Source of the DNA: CAXXHQ01 sp963665265
Lineage (GTDB): Bacteria > Planctomycetota > Planctomycetia > Pirellulales > Thermoguttaceae
Direction of reading: 5' to 3'
DNA: 64,000 bases
Assembly: GCA_963665265.2 (NCBI GenBank)
Contig: OY762224.2
Span: 3,782,001-3,846,000 of the forward strand
A program made the translations under genes and the position numbers. Position 1 is the first letter of the stretch; every line of letters starts with the position of its first letter. Positions 56,374 to 64,000 of the stretch are shown in pieces. A model generated the notes under the pieces. It made no database searches, had not been told where the DNA came from, and saw only the letters and a program-made list of their open reading frames with translations.

Positions 56374-56736
56374 GACAGGCGATTTAAGTAAAGGCGACAA
56401 GACACAGAAAGCCGCCGATAAAACACCTTGCGTTACTGACGCATATGCGAAGCTAAGACCTCGGTTTCAAAAGGATTTGAAACCGGGGTCTTTTTGTTTA
56501 GTGCGGCAGGGAACAGGGAAGTGGATTGGGACGCGAAATGTAAATTTAGGTAACTTACTGCGCCGAATTTTCGCTATATCTGGAAAAATCCGCAAGTTCG
56601 TTACATTTTCTCACGATAAGACATGTAGCAACGGCGCGAGGCTAGGCGGATTCTCCCGAAAGCAAGTCGGAGGAACGTCGGGCGCGGTCATCGCTGGGTT
56701 CGACCGAGCGCGTCGCTTACTTATCGAGGACGAATA
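56374..56736. other. Intergenic region with terminator
   Basis: Left half holds the terminator at 56455-56495; the remainder is the leader and probable promoter of the lipoprotein gene. No gene seen. Confidence 0.35.
56455..56495 (+). terminator. Intrinsic terminator of the BON-domain gene
   Basis: GACCTCGGTTTCAAA and TTTGAAACCGGGGTC form a long stem with a short loop, followed by TTTTTG. Confidence 0.92.
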
Positions 56737-57309
56737 ATGAAAACGAAAATCGCTTCCGCAACCGCCCTTCTCGTCGGATTCGGCGTGTTGCTCACAATCT
56801 CCGGCTGCACGACGCAGATCGGCCCGTCGCTGGGAATGATGGCGTATCCGATACCGGTATCGCCGTTTTTCCAAAAGGCGTACGAAGACGAGTATCACAA
56901 TCACAAGTTCTACGATCGCGCGGCGATCTTGGGACCGATTACCGCCGGCTGCCCTACCACGGCGATGGACGCTCCGTCGGACGACGAAGTGATGCGAGCT
57001 TTGGAAAAGGCGCGTGGAGTGCAAGGCGGAATTCCGTTGCTTGACGAAGTTCAACGCAACAACGTGCGGATTACGACCGACTTGATCGCCGATTACGTCG
57101 ATCCGCCGCGAGTTTATCCGCTCGTCGGTCCGGCTCAACTGCACCATGCACAATACAAATGCACGATCTACTTTACCGAAGTGCATCGCGTGGGCTGGCC
57201 GATTCCGTACACAAATTCGGACAAGGAAGCGGTCGAAGTGATCTATGTCGATCATGACCACTTGCACATGGTCGGCAACGTCGATCCTGGTCCCGGCACC
57301 GGTTATTAA
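56737..57309 (+). CDS. Lipoprotein of unknown function
   Basis: 190 residues. ATG preceded by GAGGACGAATA. Lipoprotein signal with lipobox LTISGC (Cys at about position 24). The mature part is rich in His, Tyr and Asp (KAYEDEYHNHKFYDRAAI, YKCTIYFTEVHRVGWPIPY, DHDHLHMVGN), which could bind metal, but no family is recognised. Flanked by terminators on both sides, so monocistronic. Confidence 0.78.
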   Translation: MKTKIASATALLVGFGVLLTISGCTTQIGPSLGMMAYPIPVSPFFQKAYEDEYHNHKFYDRAAILGPITAGCPTTAMDAPSDDEVMRALEKARGVQGGIPLLDEVQRNNVRITTDLIADYVDPPRVYPLVGPAQLHHAQYKCTIYFTEVHRVGWPIPYTNSDKEAVEVIYVDHDHLHMVGNVDPGPGTGY

Positions 57310-57345
57310 ACTGCGAGCGTCGGACGACGTATAACGAAACAACGA

Positions 57346-57386
57346 AACCTCGGAGGTCTGGTCGCAACCCGACGACCTCCGGGGTT
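57346..57386 (+). terminator. Intrinsic terminator of the lipoprotein gene
   Basis: AACCTCGGAGGTC and GACCTCCGGGGTT pair around a 15-base loop; TTTTCC follows. Confidence 0.85.
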
Positions 57387-57534
57387 TTCCTGTTCGTTCG
57401 GAAGAAATAAAACGAATTGCGAGCAAGGCGTCGGCGGACGCCTTCGATTCCGGGGGGAATGCGACGAAGCGCGGTCTGTTTTCGACCACGTCTTCATGAC
57501 GAACTAGGTCAGGCGCCTTTCCCGAATCGCGAGC

Positions 57535-60500
57535 ATGAAAAACAGATCCATTTTCGCCGCCGTTCTTCGCGCCGCGCTTGTCGCGGCTCTATCGTTTCTC
57601 TCTTCGTTCTCGTTTGCCGACAAGATTGACGAGGAATACGCCTCGGCATTGTCATGCTTTCGTGCCAAGCAATGGCAGGAGGCGGCCGACCGTTTCTCCG
57701 ATTTTCAAGCGGATCATCCGTTGAGTCTCAAGGCGAAAGAGGGGAGTTTTTATCGGGCGGAGTCGTTGACGCAACTTCGCCGGATTGAAGAGGCGAGGAT
57801 ATTCTTTCAGGAGTATTTGAAGCGTGAGCCGTGCGGACGTTTCTCGCGCGCCGCTCAATTCCGTTTGAGCGAAGGAGCCTATCTGCTGGGGAAAACCTAC
57901 GACGCTCGCAAAGATTTGCTGGCGTTTTATCAGGAACGTCCGGACGACAAGTTGAATGCATTCGTTTTGCCGTATCTCGGCGAAATGGCGTTTCGGCAGA
58001 ACGAATTCGCGGCCGCCGAGAAATTCTTTCGCGATTCGGTCGCTCGCTATCCGAACGGGAAAATGCACGACGCTAGCCGTTTGGGGTTGGCGAGGGCGTT
58101 GGAAAAGCTGAACCGCCAAGGCGATGCCGAGAAGATTTACTCGACATTGGCCGCGGAGAAGTCGTCGTTGTCGGCCGACTCGCAGTTCTTTTTGGCCGGT
58201 TTACAGTATTCGCAAGGTCGGTACGAAGAGGCTCTCGACGGCTTCGCGAAATTAGAGAAAGACTATCCGACCTTCGCGCGTATGGCACAAGCGAAGCTCG
58301 GCCGAGGCTGGACGTTATTGAAGATGCAGCGATGGGACGAATCGGTCGCGGTTTTCGACTCAATCGCGACGAACCGGCAATACGGAGCGGAGTCGCAATA
58401 TTGGGCCGGCTTGGCCTTGAAGGCGAAGAAGGATTGGGGCGCGGCGTCGAGGAAGTTTCTCATTGCGGCGACGAAATTCCCAAAAAACGAGCTGACGCCG
58501 GCGTTGCGATATCATGCGGGCGATTGTTTACTGCAAACGGGGGACGTGGCCGGGGCGAAAAAAATGTTCGCCGCTTCATTGGCCGACGCGGAAGGAAAAC
58601 CGTGGCAAGATTACGCGGCGATCGGACTGATCCAAACGGCGTTGGCGGAAAAAGACTTTGCGACGGCGGACGCGGCGGCGGAGAAGTTCGCGACCGACCG
58701 GCCGAAGAGTCCTTTGCGATTCGATGCGCAGCGGCTGGCGGCTCGTTCGCTGCTTGAACAAAAGCGGGCTTCGGAAGCGGTCGCGACTCTTCTGAAGGTC
58801 GCGGCGTCGGGTAAAGAGCAACGCGAGGATTCGGAAAACGCTTATCTATTAGCCGTCGCCTACGAGATGCAATCGAAATATAAAGAGGCGCTCGACGCTT
58901 TGGCGACCGTCACGGCGAACAAAGGCGATCGCTACTACGCCGACGCGCAGTGGCTAAAAGGAACGATCTTGGTCTATCAAGGTCGTTACGGCGAAGCGAT
59001 CGAACCGCTCAAGGCGTTCCTGGACAGCAGGCCGGAAGGAGAAGCGATCGTACAGGCGGCGGGTCAACTCACGTTATGCTACGCCCGATCGAATCGCTTG
59101 GAAGAGGCAAAACGATTGTATGACGAATTACGGGCCGATTTCGCGGCGAGTCCGACGTTCGCTGCGTTGACCGAACAGTTGGCCAAAGCGGCGCTCGACG
59201 CGAACGACGTGAACTATTCAGCGGAGTTGTCGGCATGGTTAGCGTCGGGCGAAGCGAGCGTATCGGGGCAGGGGAGCGGGCCCGCGACGGACTGGGCCGT
59301 GCGCGGCTTGATGGGCTTCGGCGGAGCGCGACTGAAGGCGGGCGATTTCGAGCGGGCTTCGGCGGTCTTCGCTCAAGCGATGTCGAAGAATCCCCCGGCG
59401 GAAATTGCGGCCGAAGCGGCCTATTTACGCGGCCAAGCCTTGCAAGAATTAGGGCAATACGACTCGGCGTTGGCCATGTACGACGAGGCGATCGCCTCGA
59501 ACGCCGACGGCTCGAACACGCCCGAGGCGCTAAAAGCTTCGGCGGAGTTGTATGAACGACTCGGTCAGACGCGGCGGGCTTCGGAGGCCTACGAGAAGTT
59601 AGTCGCGACGTATCCGAACTACGCGAAGCGCGACGCCATGATGTGCGCTTGGGCCGAAGCCTTACGAAAAACAGGCGAGGCGGCGCATGCCGAGCGAGTT
59701 TTGAATCGAGTTCGCGAGGAGTACCCGCAAAGCGCATATGCATCTGACGCGGCCTACCGATTGGCGGCGAACGCCTTCGCAAAGAACGACTGGGCGAAGG
59801 CGGCGGAATTACTGCGTGAGATACCGGCCGACGGTCCGCACGAATCGCTGCGCGAGTCGATCGCGTTTTTGAAGGCGCAAGTCGCCATGTCGAAGCGTGA
59901 TTGGGCGATCGCAAAAAAACTGTTTCAATCGTTCGTCGTCGAATACGCCGACGGGGAGAATCGTCGATTGGCCGAGTTCCTTGCGGCGGAGTGCGTTTAC
60001 CGGCAAGGGAATTACGAAGAGGCGCTCGATTCGTTCGACGCGGTGGAGCGGAAATCGTTGAGTCGCCATGATCCGTGGTTGGCGAACGTGGCTTTGCGCC
60101 GCGCGCAATGTCTGGCGCAAGCGAGGAAATGGAGCGAGGCGAGAAGCGTCGCCGTGCGGATGAAAAAGGATTACTCGGATTTTGAAGAGCAATATGAGGC
60201 GGACTATCTGATCGGCCGATGCTATGCGGCAGAAGGAGACTACGAATCGGCGAGGTTGGCGTTTACGGAAGTCGTTCATTCGCCTTTCGGCACAAAGACG
60301 GAAACTGCCGGCTTGGCGCAGTGGATGATCGGCGATTCGTTCATGCAGCAAGAGAATTTTGAAGCGGCGCTCAAAGAACTGCGCAAAGTCGAAGCGACGA
60401 CTGCGTCGCACGAATGTCGGGCGGGGGCGTTACTGGCCTCGGCAAAGTGCTGCGAACGACTCGACCGCGAGTTGGACGCTACGGACATTTACGAGAAGAT

Positions 60501-60591
60501 CGTGAAGGATTACGCGCGCACGCCTCAAGCGGAAAAAGCGGCGAGGCGGCTTGGTCGATTGAAAATCGCCGCAGCAGAATCGAGCCGCTAA
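57535..60591 (+). CDS. Large exported tetratricopeptide-repeat protein
   Basis: 1018 residues. Signal peptide (AAVLRAALVAALSFLSSFSFA, then DKIDEEYA). The rest is an almost unbroken alpha-solenoid of TPR units, about 34-37 residues each (AEKFFRDSVARYPNGKM; QGRYEEALDGFAKLEKDYP; GQYDSALAMYDEAIASN; EGDYESARLAFTEVVHS). Many units carry the A-x-x-x-F/Y-P pattern of the YbgF/BamD type, so it is probably a periplasmic scaffold. No enzyme domain. The MBL-fold gene follows after 109 bp. Confidence 0.9.
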   Translation: MKNRSIFAAVLRAALVAALSFLSSFSFADKIDEEYASALSCFRAKQWQEAADRFSDFQADHPLSLKAKEGSFYRAESLTQLRRIEEARIFFQEYLKREPCGRFSRAAQFRLSEGAYLLGKTYDARKDLLAFYQERPDDKLNAFVLPYLGEMAFRQNEFAAAEKFFRDSVARYPNGKMHDASRLGLARALEKLNRQGDAEKIYSTLAAEKSSLSADSQFFLAGLQYSQGRYEEALDGFAKLEKDYPTFARMAQAKLGRGWTLLKMQRWDESVAVFDSIATNRQYGAESQYWAGLALKAKKDWGAASRKFLIAATKFPKNELTPALRYHAGDCLLQTGDVAGAKKMFAASLADAEGKPWQDYAAIGLIQTALAEKDFATADAAAEKFATDRPKSPLRFDAQRLAARSLLEQKRASEAVATLLKVAASGKEQREDSENAYLLAVAYEMQSKYKEALDALATVTANKGDRYYADAQWLKGTILVYQGRYGEAIEPLKAFLDSRPEGEAIVQAAGQLTLCYARSNRLEEAKRLYDELRADFAASPTFAALTEQLAKAALDANDVNYSAELSAWLASGEASVSGQGSGPATDWAVRGLMGFGGARLKAGDFERASAVFAQAMSKNPPAEIAAEAAYLRGQALQELGQYDSALAMYDEAIASNADGSNTPEALKASAELYERLGQTRRASEAYEKLVATYPNYAKRDAMMCAWAEALRKTGEAAHAERVLNRVREEYPQSAYASDAAYRLAANAFAKNDWAKAAELLREIPADGPHESLRESIAFLKAQVAMSKRDWAIAKKLFQSFVVEYADGENRRLAEFLAAECVYRQGNYEEALDSFDAVERKSLSRHDPWLANVALRRAQCLAQARKWSEARSVAVRMKKDYSDFEEQYEADYLIGRCYAAEGDYESARLAFTEVVHSPFGTKTETAGLAQWMIGDSFMQQENFEAALKELRKVEATTASHECRAGALLASAKCCERLDRELDATDIYEKIVKDYARTPQAEKAARRLGRLKIAAAESSR

Positions 60592-60700
60592 ACATCTAAG
60601 CAGGCTAGAAGGCCATATCCGTCGGAGGGGCGTGGAATTCGAGTTATTGAAGCAGTATAATTGCGTATCTACCCACCCGAGTTGGCGTTAAACCGCAATA

Positions 60701-61723
60701 ATGACCGCACTCCCTCCAGTTAAACGTTTCGTCTCACGTTCCGGCGTTCGCATCTACCGGATCGGCTGTCGCGTTTTTGAGGATCTGACCGCTCGAGTAT
60801 ATTTGCTGATCGGAGCGGGGCCCCCGACGATCGTCGATACGGGGGGTTATCATCCGGAATCGATGCGGCAAATTCTCGCCGGATTCGAATCACTTCGCGC
60901 TGAGTTCGATGAACAAATACGCCCAGAGGACGTGCGCCGCATTCTCGTCACGCATTGCCACACCGATCACATCGGCGGGTTGGAAGAATGGGTGAAGCTG
61001 ACCGGCGCCGAGATCGGCGTTCACCCGTTCGAGAAATCGATCCTTACTTGCGGAAAAATGTCGAGCATCGTCGAACGGCGCCGCCTGCGACAGTTTTTCG
61101 ATCAAGCGGGCATGCCTCCGGAACGTCAACTCGCGCTTCTCGATAACGCCTATTTTCTGAACAAACCGTCGACGAGTTTCGACGTGGCGATCGACCTGGA
61201 GGACGGGCTGGAGATGGACGGCATGAAGTTCGTTCATGTGCCCGGCCATTCGCCCGGCTTGGTTTGCATCGCGATCGACGAGATATTATTGTGCGCGGAT
61301 CATATTTTAGCGCAAACGGTCCCGCAGCAATGGCCGGAGCGTCTCGGTTCGCATATGGGCTTGAGTCACTACTTTGAATCGTTGGAAAAAACGCGACGAT
61401 TGGAAGGGATCACCCTCGGCTTGGCCGCTCACGAGCAAGTCATGCACAACATTCCGTTACGGATTGACGCGATTAGGGCCGCGCACGAACGACGATTGGA
61501 GCGGCTGTTGGATTTGATGCGAGACGAGTCGGCTCCTCTTTCTTTACATGAAATATCGCTGAAACTTTATCCGGAAGTGCGAGGATTCCGGGGCTTTTTG
61601 GCGGTGACCGACGTCGCCTCGCGAGTCGAATATCTTTACAATCGAAACCAACTGGTGATCGCAAACTTGGACGAAGTGGCGACGTACGACAATCCGGTTT
61701 GGCGCTACGCGATTCGGGCGTAA
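60701..61723 (+). CDS. Metallo-beta-lactamase-fold hydrolase
   Basis: 340 residues, cytoplasmic. Zinc-binding core: THCHTDHIGG (HxHxDH), then His in VPGHSPGLVCIAID, then Asp in LLCADHIL; a late His occurs in LGLAAHEQVMHN. The C-terminal 90 residues are helical with a winged-helix look (SLHEISLKLYPEVRGFRGF, VASRVEYLYNRNQLV), as in glyoxalase-II-like or LACTB2-like members. A kinase-like gene starts 4 bp after its stop. Substrate unknown. Confidence 0.9.
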   Translation: MTALPPVKRFVSRSGVRIYRIGCRVFEDLTARVYLLIGAGPPTIVDTGGYHPESMRQILAGFESLRAEFDEQIRPEDVRRILVTHCHTDHIGGLEEWVKLTGAEIGVHPFEKSILTCGKMSSIVERRRLRQFFDQAGMPPERQLALLDNAYFLNKPSTSFDVAIDLEDGLEMDGMKFVHVPGHSPGLVCIAIDEILLCADHILAQTVPQQWPERLGSHMGLSHYFESLEKTRRLEGITLGLAAHEQVMHNIPLRIDAIRAAHERRLERLLDLMRDESAPLSLHEISLKLYPEVRGFRGFLAVTDVASRVEYLYNRNQLVIANLDEVATYDNPVWRYAIRA

Positions 61724-61727
61724 TAGC

Positions 61728-62387
61728 ATGACGGAAGAGAGAGACGCCGCGATGGGTGAATTTTTTCCGCTAAAAAATCCAACCATTCTGCTTCTTGGCC
61801 CGACGGGAGCGGGCAAGACGCCGCTCGGCGAGGCGATTGAATCGCAGGGGCTCTGGCAACGGCGTTGGATTCATTTCGATTTCGGGGCAAATCTTCGGCG
61901 AATCGCGGGGGAGGATACGACGCACGATCGGCTAAGCCGCGAAGACGTTGATATTCTGCGCGACTGCTTGGCGCATAATCGGCTCTTAGAGGACGATCAA
62001 TTCCCAATCGCAGCGCGCGTTTTGCGATCTTTTCTCCTTGAACGAGGAGTGACGCCGGAAGTCGGCGTCGTGCTTAACGGGCTGCCTCGCCATGTCGGTC
62101 AAGCGGAGCGACTGGCCGAAATATTGAACGTGTCCGCAGTCGTCGAACTCGTCTGCGACGCCGAAACCGTTCGTCGCCGCATTCAATCGGACGTCGGCGG
62201 AGACCGTGCACAACGGGTCGACGACGACGCTTCGGCCGTGGATCGCAAGCTGGATATTTATCGGCGACGGACGGCGCCATTGACGGAGTATTATCGCAAC
62301 CGTTCAACGCCGATCCTTTCCTTGAAAATTACGCCGACGTCGACCGGCGCGTCGGTTTTGGAAAATCTTCAAAAGGAAGCGATCTAA
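61728..62387 (+). CDS. Adenylate kinase-like nucleoside monophosphate kinase
   Basis: 219 codons from ATG 61728; an inner ATG at 61752 (GEFFPLKNPTILL) is equally plausible and has GAAGAGAG upstream. P-loop GPTGAGKTPLGE, NMP-binding region (DVDILRDCLAHNRLLEDD), VLNGLPRHVGQAERL (equivalent to the GFPRxxxQA motif of adenylate kinases), and a lid-like tail (DDDASAVDRKLDIYRRRTAP). The motif reads GLPR rather than GFPR and the classical zinc-type lid is absent, so it may serve another NMP. Tightly coupled to the MBL-fold gene. Confidence 0.85.
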   Translation: MTEERDAAMGEFFPLKNPTILLLGPTGAGKTPLGEAIESQGLWQRRWIHFDFGANLRRIAGEDTTHDRLSREDVDILRDCLAHNRLLEDDQFPIAARVLRSFLLERGVTPEVGVVLNGLPRHVGQAERLAEILNVSAVVELVCDAETVRRRIQSDVGGDRAQRVDDDASAVDRKLDIYRRRTAPLTEYYRNRSTPILSLKITPTSTGASVLENLQKEAI

Positions 62388-63431
62388 GTTTTCGGGAGTT
62401 TCCCGATATCGCTTACTTGCTCCGTCACCTCTGAATAATCAGGGGCTTGCGAAAAACGACTTTGTTTGATCGATTTCGCTCCGTTAGGCAAGGAGCCCCC
62501 ACGGTTTCGAGATGGAAACTAGGTTGACAACTCTGAAATGCGAAAAAGAATATGGACGCCTTTTTAAGCCGAAAAATCGAAATTTCTTGGCTCAGCGGAT
62601 TGTCGTAAATCGCGATAACGCGCAGCGGGCATTGCTCACCCGATTCTCGCGTGAAAGAGACGGAACGCTAATCGTCGCTTGAGCGATCGGCCAGCAGCGG
62701 CGCTCGCAGTGCGTCTACGTCTTAACATGCAAATCGTCTGACGCAATTATCATTGCAAATCAGCGAGGCGGAGCCTCGATTGCAGTCGGTTCCTAGGCGA
62801 AGCCTGGCAACTAAGTGATAGACGTGTAAGCGCAAAGCGAGCGTCGACAAAGCCGGCCGCTGAACGCCGATTGCCGAAAAGGAATTAAATTGTCAAAGAA
62901 CTGAGGAAAGGTCGCCAGTCTTTCCGACGAAAACATCGTCGTTAAGCTTTTTAGCAAAAGATTCGGCTCAGTTTCCAGCAAAAAAATGTTTTTCATTCGA
63001 CGCCCGAGAAAAAACGAGAGATAAGGAGGCCATAGTCGCCGCCCTCGTTTTATTTCTCAACGCGCACAACATTTGCGGTATTTTCAATACTCTGTTAGAT
63101 TGAGCGTTGAGGCAGGAAAAGGCCGCTCGGAGATAGCCGCGTTTTAGGCGCAAAAACGGGCGTGTCGGCGTAATAATATGCTAGATTAAGACGTTTCATG
63201 AAGGGTAAGGGGGCTCGTCAGGGCTTGTTTAATCGTTAGATTTTGCCTATACGGCGAAATCCCTTGCCTATTCAGGGCAAATTGCAAGCAAATTTTGCCT
63301 CCCCCCCTTCGCTTGGGGATATCGCCTATTTCAAACTAGCTATCGCTTTAAATATAATAATATCGTGAGACGCCGACGTCGAAGAAAACAAGGTCGGCGC
63401 CACCTCGTCCCAAGAGCGTGCATCGGCAAGA
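62388..63431. other. Intergenic region with palindromes
   Basis: Over 1 kb without a credible gene; frames of about 60 codons here have no domain. Palindromes at 62764-62807 are the only clear structure. Upstream of the kinase, 63235-63300 holds several TTGCCTAT/TTTTGCCT-like repeats of unclear meaning. Confidence 0.4.
62764..62807. repeat. Paired palindromes
   Basis: CGAGGCGGAGCCTCG (62764-62778) and CCTAGGCGAAGCCTGG (62792-62807). Both have the form X-GGC-(G/GA)A-GCC-X', a short hairpin family common in repeats of this kind of genome. Confidence 0.65.
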
Positions 63432-64000
63432 ATGAGCATAACAACGGCGGGAGATTTTCTCGAAATTCTCGATAAAAGCCGACTTCTCAGCGATGAGGAG
63501 TTCGCCGCCGCTCGCCGTCTTTCCAAAGATACGCCGGACGCCGCGACGCTCGCCAAGGCGTTGGCGAAACAAGAGCTTCTTTCACGATGGCAGGCGGGTC
63601 AATTGCTTGCCGGCCGGAGCACATTCTTTCTCGGCAAATATAAGCTGATCGAACTTCTCGGTCGAGGAGGGATGGGAAGCGTTTTTCTGGCCGAACACGT
63701 GACGATGCGTCGCCGAGTCGCATTAAAAATCATTCCGCGCAACGTGGGCAAAGATCCGCAAGCATTGGCGAATTTTCTATCCGAAGCGAGAACGATCGCG
63801 TCGCTCGATCATCCGAACATCGTGCAGGCGTTCAGCGTCGATAACGAAGCGGATCGCTACTATTTGGTGATGGAATATGTGGACGGGATGGACTTGCAGC
63901 AGTTGGTGCAAACGACGGGGCCGTTGGACTTCGCCGGAGCTGCCGACTACATTCGTCAAGCGGCCGACGGACTTTCGCACGCCCACGGCAAAAACCTCGT
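63432..64000 (+). CDS. Serine/threonine protein kinase (3' part beyond window)
   Basis: 189 codons visible from the ATG at 63432. A planctomycete-style leader of about 65 residues (LAKALAKQELLSRWQAGQLL, then STFFLGKYKLIELL) precedes a Hanks-type kinase domain: glycine loop GRGGMGSV (77-84), ATP-anchoring Lys99 in VALKII, HPNIVQAF, and hinge YYLVMEYVDGMDL. The window ends at LSHAHGKNLV, just before the HRD catalytic loop, so activity and C-terminal domains cannot be judged. Ribosome-binding site weak (GGCAAG). Confidence 0.92.
   Translation, partial: MSITTAGDFLEILDKSRLLSDEEFAAARRLSKDTPDAATLAKALAKQELLSRWQAGQLLAGRSTFFLGKYKLIELLGRGGMGSVFLAEHVTMRRRVALKIIPRNVGKDPQALANFLSEARTIASLDHPNIVQAFSVDNEADRYYLVMEYVDGMDLQQLVQTTGPLDFAGAADYIRQAADGLSHAHGKNL

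Overview
The window looks like a piece of a Planctomycetota chromosome, probably Pirellulales-like. The reasons are: giant secreted-type proteins that open with the LEPR-XLL-type motif EPLERRQLL; an ECF sigma factor; a Ser/Thr kinase with a long leader before its glycine loop; NPYAAP-type small membrane proteins; palindrome-rich intergenic repeats; and a tRNA-Ile/tRNA-Ala pair standing apart from any rRNA gene. No phage, plasmid, insertion sequence or CRISPR array was seen.

Layout. 1-2012: 5' part of an ECF sigma factor gene and cysK. 2416-10584: an efflux operon, read leftwards, with one lipoprotein-type adaptor and two tandem HAE1-type RND permeases but no outer-membrane channel. 11142-26163: the most striking region, two tandem giant genes (2270 and 2703 codons), each joining a LEPR-XLL-type N terminus, a very long array of autotransporter-associated beta-strand repeats and a C-terminal calpain (C2) protease domain with a complete Cys-His-Asn triad. 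Large blocks of the two genes are almost identical in DNA and are arranged as a mosaic. 26671-29913: tRNA-Ala and tRNA-Ile, a large thioredoxin-fold protein without the CxxC pair, and a small membrane protein. 30015-31550: a compact three-gene unit (DUF4160-like protein, DUF2442-like/XRE protein, membrane protein). 32186-35960: tex, with a large low-complexity insert, and a small partner gene. 36672-39557: a small conserved-looking gene, a LOG-family nucleosidase and glgC. 40151-43495: two convergent sigma-54 activators. 43776-48390: a small, probably frameshifted gene, rubrerythrin, a lipoprotein, an iron-sulfur flavoprotein-like reductase, an alpha/beta hydrolase with Asp at the nucleophile position, and an SMP-30-type lactonase. 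48667-52686: a DUF4062-like/TPR protein and a rhomboid protease, separated by a 1 kb repeat cluster. 53716-62387: a secreted esterase, a BON-domain protein, a lipoprotein, a 1018-residue TPR protein, an MBL-fold hydrolase and an adenylate kinase-like protein. 63432-64000: the start of a Ser/Thr kinase.

Much of the content is envelope and secretion related (efflux, lipoproteins, giant beta-repeat proteases, esterase, BON, TPR, rhomboid), mixed with regulators. The calpain-bearing giant pair is the strongest candidate for an undescribed system. Second-tier candidates are the 30015-31550 triad, the DUF4062-TPR protein and a triple-hairpin repeat family found at 31851 and 50256.
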